A program made the position numbers and the translations under genes. Below are positions 12,465 through 19,081 of a stretch of DNA of 25,162 nucleotides, piece by piece. Origin of the DNA: M3007 sp046296435 (GTDB lineage: Bacteria; Bacteroidota; Bacteroidia; Chitinophagales; Saprospiraceae). A model generated the notes under the pieces. That model saw only the letters and a program-made list of their open reading frames with translations, did no database searches and had not been told where the DNA came from. Each line of letters starts with the position of its first letter. Positions within the stretch are counted from its first letter, which is position 1. Location: positions 1 through 25,162 of the forward strand of contig JBKBLI010000053.1 of NCBI GenBank assembly GCA_046296435.1, in the 5' to 3' direction.

Positions 12465-14273
12465 ATGAATCTTCGCAACATTGCGATCATTGCCCACGTT
12501 GACCACGGTAAAACGACTCTGGTTGATAAAATGATTCACGCCGCCAAGGTGTTCAAAGAGCACGAAGTGAGCGGTGAATTGATATTGGACAACAACGATC
12601 TGGAACGCGAGCGCGGCATCACCATTCTGGCCAAGAACGTATCCATCAATTACAAAGGCCACAAGATCAATGTGATCGACACCCCCGGGCACGCCGATTT
12701 CGGCGGCGAGGTAGAGCGCGTGCTCAACATGGCCGACGGCGTGCTGCTGCTCGTGGACGCTTTCGAAGGCCCCATGCCTCAGACCCGTTTTGTATTGCAA
12801 AAAGCGCTACAAATGGGCAAAAAAGTGGTGCTGGTCGTCAACAAAGTGGACAAACCCAACTGCAATCCCGACTGGGCGCACGAGGCTGTGTTCGACCTGA
12901 TGTTTTCGTTGGAGGCCACCGAAGAGCAGTTGGATTTTCCGGTGATTTTTGGTTCGGCCAGAGACGGGTGGATGGGCGAAGATTGGCGAAAGCCCACTAC
13001 CGATATCACGGCGCTGCTCGACGCGATCATCGCGCACATCCCGCCCCCGGTAGTCGGCGAAGGCACCCCCCAATTGCTGATCACCTCATTGGATTACTCC
13101 AGCTTCATTGGGCGTATCGCCATCGGACGCCTGAGCCGCGGCACGCTTAAATCAGGCCAGCCGGTTTCGCTGATGAAAAAAGACGGCGTCGTCCAGAAGC
13201 ACCGTATCAAACAACTCTACGTGTTCGATGGTCTGGGTAAAAAAGAAACTGATCAGGTGAGCGCCGGCGATATTTGCGCGGTGGTAGGTCTGGATGGGTT
13301 CGAGATCGGCGACACCATAGCCGACAATGAAAATCCGGAAGCCCTGACCCCGATTGCCATCGACGAGCCGACAATGAGCATGTTGTTCATGATCAACGAC
13401 TCGCCCTTTTTTGGCAAAGAAGGCAAATACGTCACCAGCCGCCACGTGCGTGAACGCCTGGAAAAAGAGTTAGAAAAAAACCTCGCCATGCGCATGCGCG
13501 AGACGGGCAGCGCCGATAGTTTCCTGGTGTTCGGACGCGGCGTATTGCACCTCTCCATCCTCATCGAAACCATGCGCCGCGAAGGATACGAACTCCAGAT
13601 CGGCCAGCCCCAGGTCATCGTCAAAGAGATAGACGGCGTCAAGTGCGAGCCAATCGAAGAGTTGACCATCGACGTGCCCGAGACGTTCAGCGGCAAATGC
13701 ATCGAACTCATCACCCGCCGCAAAGGCGTGATGAAAACCATGGAGCCCAAAAACGACCGCTTCCTGCTCCGCTTCGAAATCCCCTCGCGCGGCATCATCG
13801 GCCTGCGCTCCCTGATCCTGACCGGCACCCAGGGCGAAGCCATCATGACGCACCGCTTCTTAGAATACCGACCCTGGGTGGGCGAAATCCCCGGACGCCA
13901 AAACGGCTCGCTGATCTCCATGGAAAACGGCGTTTCGATCACCTACTCGCTCGACAACCTTCAGGATCGCGGCATATTCTTTATCGAAGCCGGCGAAGAG
14001 GTGTACGAAGGACAGGTGATCGGCGAACACAACCGCCAAAACGACCTTGTGGTCAACGTAACCAAGACCAAAAAACTCACCAACATGCGCGCCTCCGGCT
14101 CCGACGATAAAGCGTCTATCGCGCCCCCGCGCAAATTTACGCTCGAAGAAGCGCTCGAATACATCCAGGAGGATGAGTTGGTCGAAGTTACGCCGGTCAA
14201 CATTCGCCTGCGCAAAATCTATCTCAAAGACTTTGAGCGCAAGAAGTCCCAAAAAGAAGTCCTCACAACCTGA
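12465..14273 (+). CDS. typA: Ribosome-associated GTPase TypA/BipA
   Basis: A 602-residue translational GTPase of the EF-G-like superfamily that binds the ribosome and supports growth under cold and other stress and late 50S assembly. G-motifs are intact: AHVDHGKT (10-17), the switch I segment ERGITI (about 49-54), DTPGH (72-76) and NKVD (126-129). The TypA-specific features DFGGEVERVLNMADG and SMLFMINDSPFFGKEGKYVTSRH are present. The C-terminal domain includes MENGVSITYSLDNLQDRGIFFI and the conserved NMRASGSDDKASIAPPRKFTLEEALEYIQEDELVEVTP stretch. Full length for the family. The ATG at 12465 gives the standard MNLRNIAIIAHVDHGK opening. It has a long and elaborate upstream region. Confidence 0.97.
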   Translation: MNLRNIAIIAHVDHGKTTLVDKMIHAAKVFKEHEVSGELILDNNDLERERGITILAKNVSINYKGHKINVIDTPGHADFGGEVERVLNMADGVLLLVDAFEGPMPQTRFVLQKALQMGKKVVLVVNKVDKPNCNPDWAHEAVFDLMFSLEATEEQLDFPVIFGSARDGWMGEDWRKPTTDITALLDAIIAHIPPPVVGEGTPQLLITSLDYSSFIGRIAIGRLSRGTLKSGQPVSLMKKDGVVQKHRIKQLYVFDGLGKKETDQVSAGDICAVVGLDGFEIGDTIADNENPEALTPIAIDEPTMSMLFMINDSPFFGKEGKYVTSRHVRERLEKELEKNLAMRMRETGSADSFLVFGRGVLHLSILIETMRREGYELQIGQPQVIVKEIDGVKCEPIEELTIDVPETFSGKCIELITRRKGVMKTMEPKNDRFLLRFEIPSRGIIGLRSLILTGTQGEAIMTHRFLEYRPWVGEIPGRQNGSLISMENGVSITYSLDNLQDRGIFFIEAGEEVYEGQVIGEHNRQNDLVVNVTKTKKLTNMRASGSDDKASIAPPRKFTLEEALEYIQEDELVEVTPVNIRLRKIYLKDFERKKSQKEVLTT

Positions 14274-14286
14274 CCCTGTCGGTCAA

Positions 14287-14311
14287 AAGCGCTTCGGATT
14301 GGCCGAGCGCC
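14287..14311 (+). terminator. Hairpin after typA, poor T-run
   Basis: GCGCT and CGG (14289-14297, one bulged T) pair with CCG and AGCGC (14303-14310) over an ATTGG loop, 16 nt after the typA stop. It is followed by CTTGTC rather than a T-run, so intrinsic termination is uncertain. Confidence 0.3.
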
Positions 14312-14359
14312 TTGTCGGCTTCGCCGCCGCAAACTTTGCAGCGCGCGGCGAAAAAGGTC

Positions 14360-14375
14360 TTTTTTTTGAAAAAAA
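14360..14375. repeat. T8-G-A7 element between typA and queA
   Basis: T8, G, A7, 87 nt past the typA stop, preceded by a GC-rich GCGCGCGGCG block. It runs into ATGG, but the reading frame there stops after two codons. Confidence 0.65.
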
Positions 14376-14454
14376 TGGTTTGACAATGGAAGGCGCAGGT
14401 TTAGCTTTTTCTCGCTTCAAAAGCACTTGACTGTGCAAAAACATTTTTTTGTGT

Positions 14455-14492
14455 TTTGCGTTTCCTCGAAATGGCTATTTTTGCAGCCATTT
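14455..14492 (+). promoter_or_regulatory. queA promoter with inverted repeat enclosing the minus-7 box
   Basis: TTTG at 14455-14458 and TATTTTTG at 14476-14483 are separated by 17 nt, a good Bacteroidota promoter. The minus-7 box is framed by a perfect 8-bp inverted repeat, AAATGGCT (14469-14476) and AGCCATTT (14485-14492). A dimeric regulator bound there would cover the box; alternatively the start of the transcript carries one arm only. Confidence 0.6.
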
Positions 14493-14534
14493 TCAAAGAC
14501 CCTTTCAGTAAGCACGATCAAAATCGTCTAACAA

Positions 14535-15620
14535 ATGTATCCTTTTCAAACAGTTACGCGATTCAAGCTCAATAGTTTTGATTTTGATCTTCCACAGGAG
14601 TTGATCGCCCAATATCCTGCTCCAGAGCGCGACCAGAGCCGCCTGATGGTCGTGCACCGCGATACCGGCAAAATCGAACACAAGTACTTCAAGGATACGC
14701 TTCAGTATTTTGGAGACGGCGACGCCATGATCTTCAACAATACCAAAGTATTTCCGGCCCGTCTTTTTGGCAAAAAAGAAAAAACCGACGCCAATATCGA
14801 AGTGTTCCTGCTGCGAGAACTCAATCAGCAAGCCCGACTTTGGGACGTGTTGGTCGATCCCGCCCGAAAAATCAGAGTAGGCAACAAACTGTACTTCGAA
14901 GACGAACGCGGAAACGACGTGCTCGTGGCCGAAGTAGTGGACAACACGACCTCCAGAGGACGCACCATCCGCTTCATATACGACGGATCCTACGAAGAGT
15001 TTATCGGCGATTTGTACAAATTGGGCAATACGCCCCTGCCCAAATACATCAATCGCGAGCCAGAACCCGAAGATCGGGAACGCTACCAAACCGTCTATGC
15101 CAAGGAAGTCGGCGCCGTCGCTGCGCCCACCGCCGGCCTGCACTTTACGCCCGAATTGCTCAAGCGCTTAGAACTCAAGGGCGTTAGTTTTGCCGAGATC
15201 ACCCTGCACATCGGACTGGGCACCTTCCGCACCATCGAAGTGGAGGATCTCTCCAAACACAAAATGGAAGCTGAGTATTTTCGCATCGACGACAATGCGG
15301 TAAACATAGTTAACAAAGCCAAAGAGGCGGGCAAAAAAGTGTGCGCAGTGGGTACCACAGTCATGCGCGCTATGGAAACCTCCATCTCGGCGGATTTCAA
15401 ACTCAAGCCGGTCGAAGGGTGGACCAACAAATTCATCTACCCTCCATACGACTTCAGCATAGCCAACGCTATGATCACCAATTTCCATCTGCCCAAATCC
15501 AGCCTCATCATCATGATCTCTGCTTTCGGCGGTCACGAACTGATCATGGAGGCCTACCGGCAGGCAGTCAAAGAGGGTTATCGCTTCTACAGCTATGGCG
15601 ACGCCATGCTCATTCTCTAA
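14535..15620 (+). CDS. queA: S-adenosylmethionine:tRNA ribosyltransferase-isomerase
   Basis: A 361-residue enzyme that transfers the ribosyl moiety of S-adenosylmethionine to preQ1 in tRNA, giving epoxyqueuosine (EC 2.4.99.17). Family landmarks are intact: FDLPQELIAQYPAPERDQSRLMV near the start, MIFNNTKVFPARLFG (about 65-79), LGNTPLPKYINR (about 163-174), VAAPTAGLHFT (about 195-205), the ITLHIGLGTFRTIEVEDL segment and the late FIYPPYDFSIANAMITNFHLPKSSLIIMISAF stretch. Slightly longer than the E. coli protein, within the family range. The ATG at 14535 is preceded by a good promoter at 14455-14483. It is likely first of a four-gene transcript with the next three genes. Together with the queD-folE pair it indicates queuosine modification, although queC, queE, queF and tgt are not in the window. 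Confidence 0.97.
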   Translation: MYPFQTVTRFKLNSFDFDLPQELIAQYPAPERDQSRLMVVHRDTGKIEHKYFKDTLQYFGDGDAMIFNNTKVFPARLFGKKEKTDANIEVFLLRELNQQARLWDVLVDPARKIRVGNKLYFEDERGNDVLVAEVVDNTTSRGRTIRFIYDGSYEEFIGDLYKLGNTPLPKYINREPEPEDRERYQTVYAKEVGAVAAPTAGLHFTPELLKRLELKGVSFAEITLHIGLGTFRTIEVEDLSKHKMEAEYFRIDDNAVNIVNKAKEAGKKVCAVGTTVMRAMETSISADFKLKPVEGWTNKFIYPPYDFSIANAMITNFHLPKSSLIIMISAFGGHELIMEAYRQAVKEGYRFYSYGDAMLIL

Positions 15621-15661
15621 TCGAAAGGCTTTTTTCAAACAAATCAAAAGAATCTGGCACC

Positions 15662-15883
15662 ATGTATTGGACACTTGAATTAGCATCTTATCTCGAAGAA
15701 GCGCCGTGGCCAGCTACTAAAGAAGAGTTGATTGATTATGCCATACGCTCCGGCGCGCCCATCGAGGTGCTTGACAACCTCGAAGAACTGGAAGACGACG
15801 CGGAGTTGTACGAAAGTATCGACGATATTTGGCCCGACTACCCGCGGCACGAAGACTTCTTCTTTAACGAAGACGAGTACTGA
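15662..15883 (+). CDS. Small acidic DUF2795-family protein
   Basis: A 73-residue protein without signal or membrane segment. It opens with MYWTLELASYLEEAPWPATKEEL and continues through DYAIRSGAPIEVLDNLEELED to an acidic C-terminus with IWPDYPRHEDFFFNEDEY. I recognise this as the highly conserved Bacteroidota protein annotated DUF2795; its function is not established. The charged, Trp/Tyr-containing ends and small helical core suggest a binding protein. The ATG at 15662 begins this conserved sequence, and a longer upstream reading in the same frame overlaps queA and is rejected. It sits 41 nt after queA, and its TGA overlaps the next ATG by one base (TGATG), so translation of the two is probably coupled. 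Confidence 0.88.
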   Translation: MYWTLELASYLEEAPWPATKEELIDYAIRSGAPIEVLDNLEELEDDAELYESIDDIWPDYPRHEDFFFNEDEY

Positions 15884-17136
15884 TGGCATCCGGCAAACCA
15901 CAGGGAAGCGGAGCAAACGGAAGCGTGGGGCAGCAAATACTCATGATCTTGCTCGCCGTAGCTGCCCTGTGGGTTATCTTTCGCCTGGTCAAAAACGAGG
16001 GATTGGGTATCGCCGGGCTTGGCGGAAAAGATCCCAATGCCATACGACTGACCTATGTGCCTGCCGACTTTAGCCCCAATCTCGACGAGCAGGCGACACT
16101 CCAAATCCTGACACAGCCCGACAAGTACCGCAAAGAGTTCAACGAACTCGTCTATAACTTCAACCTGTCGCTACTCTTTCACGTCGCCAACCGCATGGGG
16201 CTGCCCGATAGCCTGAAACGCGAGTTGGAGCCGCAGTATAAGCGACATCACAGCTATTTGCGCGACTTGTACTACGAAGAGTTTGCAGCCCTGAGAGGAA
16301 TGGACGACGCAACCCTTCAGTCCTGGTACAACGACAATGCCAACCAAGCGGTCAACCTCTTTCACGAGGTGTCCGGCAAGTACACCTGTTTTTTCATCAC
16401 CCAGATCATGGCCACCCTGCTCAAAACCGGCAATATCGCCGGCGGCGGACGCAACGTGCAGGAACCTTGCGCCATCGCCCTCAACGAAGGGCTGCAACCC
16501 CTTGTCGCCCGACTCCAACGGCAAGCCGCCATCATGGACTTCAGCGCTTCGCGCGGAATGCTCAAGGAAAAAGTCCGTCGCGGCATTGCCGAGTTGGCCA
16601 CATACGAAATCCAAAACCGCCTCGGCCTCGACAAACAACTCAATTACAAAGTGCTGGGTTTCAACATCTCCAGAACCGACCTGCGCCTCGAGGCGGTCAG
16701 CGTGATCAAAGCGGGATTCAAGTTAGACCAACAATTTGACGTGACCTTCAATCCCAACCAAGGCGTCATATTTGTCACGCTACCCCCGCCCGCCATCCTC
16801 TCGCACGAAGTATATCCCAAAGTAGATCGCCTCGACGTGGGGTGGCTCGCCGGCATCAGCGGCGACGAACTCAACCGAAATCTCAACGCCCTGCGTCAGG
16901 AAGCCCGCCGCGACGCGCTCGAGAACGAGCGCATCCTCCAGAAAGCGCAGATGCGCGCCGATTCGGTCATGCAAATGCTACTCGGCCCCATCGCCAAGGG
17001 AATGAACCGAAATTACCGCATACAGGTGCGGTACAAAGATCTCGCGCCTTCCCTCGACGCGCCTCCTGCCACCCACACCCCGCCCGCCCCCCCTGCCTCG
17101 CCCGCCCCCGACAAGCCGCGCATGGTTCCGCAGTAA
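15883..17136 (+). CDS. Membrane-anchored DUF4230-family protein
   Basis: A 417-residue protein with a short Gly/Ser-rich cytoplasmic start and one membrane helix at about 17-36 (QQILMILLAVAALWVIFRLV). A long extracytoplasmic part follows. The central region (about 60-215) is helical with no family I recognise. The region from about 225 to 390 matches the DUF4230 pattern: TYEIQNRLGLDKQLNYKVLGF, NISRTDLRLEAVSVIKAGFKL, IFVTLPPPAILSHEV, then a helix with EARRDALENERILQKAQMRADSVM. The last 30 residues are Pro/Ala-rich and probably disordered. The unusual feature is the large helical insertion between anchor and DUF4230 domain. The start codon overlaps the stop of the DUF2795 gene by one base. Function unknown; an envelope role is inferred only from the topology. 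Confidence 0.8.
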   Translation: MASGKPQGSGANGSVGQQILMILLAVAALWVIFRLVKNEGLGIAGLGGKDPNAIRLTYVPADFSPNLDEQATLQILTQPDKYRKEFNELVYNFNLSLLFHVANRMGLPDSLKRELEPQYKRHHSYLRDLYYEEFAALRGMDDATLQSWYNDNANQAVNLFHEVSGKYTCFFITQIMATLLKTGNIAGGGRNVQEPCAIALNEGLQPLVARLQRQAAIMDFSASRGMLKEKVRRGIAELATYEIQNRLGLDKQLNYKVLGFNISRTDLRLEAVSVIKAGFKLDQQFDVTFNPNQGVIFVTLPPPAILSHEVYPKVDRLDVGWLAGISGDELNRNLNALRQEARRDALENERILQKAQMRADSVMQMLLGPIAKGMNRNYRIQVRYKDLAPSLDAPPATHTPPAPPASPAPDKPRMVPQ

Positions 17137-17152
17137 TTTTTTCCAAAAAAAA
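17137..17152. repeat. T6-CC-A8 element before the enoyl-CoA hydratase gene
   Basis: T6, CC, A8, starting at the base after the DUF4230 stop codon and ending 9 nt before the next ATG. It occupies most of the 25-nt spacer and gives the downstream gene an A-rich leader. Confidence 0.65.
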
Positions 17153-17161
17153 TATCCGATC

Positions 17162-17944
17162 ATGGAGGCCCGTAACCTTATCATTGAAGTCGCCGACGGC
17201 ATCGCCGTCCTGACCCTCAACCGCGAAAAAGCCCTCAACGCCCTCAATTCCGCCGTCCTTGAAGCCCTGGGCGCATTCTTTCGCGAAGACGGCCCCAAGA
17301 CGCCCGATCTGCGTGGAGTCGTCATCACAGGCGCCGGCGAAAAGGCTTTTGCCGCAGGCGCCGACATCACCGAATTCAGCGGCCTCGACGCCGCGCAAGG
17401 TATGGCGTTTGCGCGACGGGGGCAAGCCGTCTTTGCCGCTATCGAGCGCTTTCATGTGCCGGTCGTAGCCGCAGTCAACGGATTCGCGCTCGGCGGAGGT
17501 TGCGAGTTGGCCATGGCTTGCCACCTGCGCATAGCCGGGGCCAAAGCCCGCTTCGGCCAGCCCGAAGTGAATCTCGGTCTCATTCCGGGGTATGGCGGCA
17601 CCCAGCGCCTCGTGCAATATGTCGGCAAGACCAAAGCGCTCGAGCTGATGCTCACCGCCGATATGATCGGCGCCGACGACGCCCTGCGACTCGGCTTAGT
17701 CAACGCCGTCGTGCCGGCCGGCGAAGAGGTAACTGCCGCACGGGCCATGTTGCTCAAGATAGCCGCCAAAGCGCCCGTCGCCGTCGCCAAAGTCATCGAG
17801 TCGGTCAACGCCTACTTCGATTCCGACGCCAACGGATACGAAGCCGAGATCAAAGCCTTTGGCGATTGTTGCGCCACCGAAGATTTCCGCGAAGGCGCCA
17901 ACGCTTTTTTAGAAAAAAGAACGCCCCATTTCAATGGCCGCTGA
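17162..17944 (+). CDS. Enoyl-CoA hydratase / 3-hydroxybutyryl-CoA dehydratase, crotonase family
   Basis: A 260-residue crotonase-fold enzyme that hydrates trans-2-enoyl-CoA to 3-hydroxyacyl-CoA (EC 4.2.1.17 type) in fatty-acid or butanoate metabolism. The oxyanion-hole segments are AFAAGADITEF (62-72) and NGFALGGGCELAMACHLRIA (106-125). The two catalytic glutamates are present as Glu115 and Glu135 (GQPEVNLGLIPGYGGTQRL). Having both glutamates supports a true hydratase rather than an isomerase or a decarboxylase. The C-terminus ends FLEKRTPHFNGR, as in short-chain enoyl-CoA hydratases; the FLEK codons contain a T6-AG-A6 element. It follows the DUF4230 gene by 25 nt on the same strand and is probably the last gene of the queA operon, although a metabolic link to queuosine is not evident. 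Substrate chain length cannot be read from sequence. Confidence 0.92.
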   Translation: MEARNLIIEVADGIAVLTLNREKALNALNSAVLEALGAFFREDGPKTPDLRGVVITGAGEKAFAAGADITEFSGLDAAQGMAFARRGQAVFAAIERFHVPVVAAVNGFALGGGCELAMACHLRIAGAKARFGQPEVNLGLIPGYGGTQRLVQYVGKTKALELMLTADMIGADDALRLGLVNAVVPAGEEVTAARAMLLKIAAKAPVAVAKVIESVNAYFDSDANGYEAEIKAFGDCCATEDFREGANAFLEKRTPHFNGR

Positions 17945-17964
17945 CGCGCCGCCGCCCCTCGCAG

Positions 17965-17982
17965 ATTGGGTTCGCAGCCAAT
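17965..17982 (+). other. Small inverted repeat after the enoyl-CoA hydratase gene
   Basis: ATTGG (17965-17969) and CCAAT (17978-17982) around an 8-nt loop, 20 nt past the stop codon, with no T-run. The rest of the 199-bp convergent gap holds a T5-GGAG-A6 element at 18030-18044 and no gene I can support. Confidence 0.25.
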
Positions 17983-18143
17983 GAGCAGGCAATCGGGGAG
18001 AGGGTATCAGACGTACGGCGCGGCGGCGATTTTTGGAGAAAAAAGGAGACGGGTATAGGGCGCGGCGCTTGCACCCTACTCGGACGCTACCGGGGCGCGC
18101 CCGCCAATCCATCCGAGGTATGCCCGCGTGCAAATCGGCCAAC

Positions 18144-18908
18144 TTATCCCGACCACTCATCCGACTCCAAAAAAGGCAGCCTCTTGCGCCATTGGCGCAG
18201 CGCGTCCAAGTCTATGCGGAGCGTAGCCGCTCCCGGCTGCCCGTGCAGCGTCCAGATTGCAGCCCCCGAGTAATCGATAAGCGCGCTGTCGCCGACATGG
18301 TTCAAGCCATTTCCGTCGGCGCCTATGATGTTGACGCCGGCTGTGTAGCATTGGTTTTCGATGGCGCGTGCTACGAGCAGCGCGCGCCAGTGCGCGCTGC
18401 GGGCCTCGGGCCAGTTGGCCACATAGACAAGCAGGTCGTAGGGATCAGACGCGCTGTTGCGGCTCCATACCGGGAAGCGCAGGTCGTAGCAGATCAGCGG
18501 ACAGATGCGGACGCCCCGCCACTCGACGACCAGCCGGCGCTCGCCGCGCGTGTAGCGCTCCGTCTCGCCGGCCAATCCGAACAGATGCCGTTTGTCGTAA
18601 CTCAGCGCCTCGCCGTCGGGTTTGACAAAATAAAAGCGGTTGAAGAACCGGCCCGACTCGGCGCACATTACGCTGCCGCCAACAGCCGCTGCGCTGCGCT
18701 GCGCCTGCTCGCGCATCCATTGCAGCGTAGGCCCGTCGGCGGGTTCGGCCAGCCGGGCCGCATCCATGCTGAAGCCGGTAGTAAACATTTCGGGCAACAA
18801 GATCAGATCCGTTTCGCCGCTCAGAGGCGCCAAGTGGCGCGCCAGCGCTTCGCGATTGGCGGTCGGATTCTCCCACAACAGGGACGTTTGGATCAAAGTC
18901 AGACGCAT
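18144..18908 (-). CDS. Omega-amidase-like carbon-nitrogen hydrolase (YafV/NIT2 type)
   Basis: A 254-residue member of the nitrilase superfamily. The catalytic triad is complete: Glu40 in LLPEMFTTGFS, Lys106 in YDKRHLF and Cys140 in LICYDLRFP. The phrase PEMFTTGFSMD near the first catalytic residue, and the ETERYTRG and NWPEARSAHWRALL segments, are characteristic of the YafV/omega-amidase group. These hydrolyse alpha-ketoglutaramate or alpha-ketosuccinamate to the ketoacid and ammonia, a metabolite-repair step after glutamine transamination. The ATG at 18908 (MRLTLIQTSLLWEN) is chosen; a longer reading to 19025 would run through the promoter region and lacks family similarity. A perfect TATTTTTG box on this strand lies at 18926-18933. 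It is divergent from gyrA. Substrate is inferred from family, not shown. Confidence 0.9.
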   Translation of the reverse strand: MRLTLIQTSLLWENPTANREALARHLAPLSGETDLILLPEMFTTGFSMDAARLAEPADGPTLQWMREQAQRSAAAVGGSVMCAESGRFFNRFYFVKPDGEALSYDKRHLFGLAGETERYTRGERRLVVEWRGVRICPLICYDLRFPVWSRNSASDPYDLLVYVANWPEARSAHWRALLVARAIENQCYTAGVNIIGADGNGLNHVGDSALIDYSGAAIWTLHGQPGAATLRIDLDALRQWRKRLPFLESDEWSG

Positions 18909-18914
18909 CGGCGG

Positions 18915-18933
18915 TTTTTTTTTGACAAAAATA
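18915..18933 (-). promoter_or_regulatory. Minus-7 box and T/A element for the omega-amidase-like gene
   Basis: On the minus strand TATTTTTG (18933 to 18926) is a perfect TAnnTTTG box. It merges with a T9-GAC-A5 element (18915-18931 on the plus strand), leaving an A-rich leader of under 20 nt before the ATG at 18908. No minus-33 TTG was found. Confidence 0.5.
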
Positions 18934-18992
18934 GGGATTGTTTTGGGGAGTAAAAGGCTTGCTGCATTTTGCGAAAAAAAAGCGGCCTTGCC

Positions 18993-19022
18993 TTGCCGTT
19001 TGGCGTTTTTGCCGTACCTTTG
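18993..19022 (+). promoter_or_regulatory. gyrA promoter
   Basis: TTG at 18993-18995, exactly 19 nt, then TACCTTTG at 19015-19022. This is the best match in the window to the Bacteroidota minus-33/minus-7 promoter. It predicts a leader of roughly 50 nt containing a T5-AGG-A5 element (19057-19069) that ends 12 nt before the gyrA ATG. Confidence 0.7.
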
Positions 19023-19081
19023 CATGTCTTTTGCGGAGCGCAGTCCCGCAGGTATATTTTTAGGAAAAACAAGAAGCAGAG

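Noticed and set aside
12294..12800. 168-codon minus-strand ORF overlapping the start of typA
   Set aside because: Most of it is antisense to the TypA G-domain; no independent similarity.
18909..19025. Longer omega-amidase reading from 19025
   Set aside because: It would cross both divergent promoters, contains T/A-tract-coded Phe/Lys runs, and has no family similarity.
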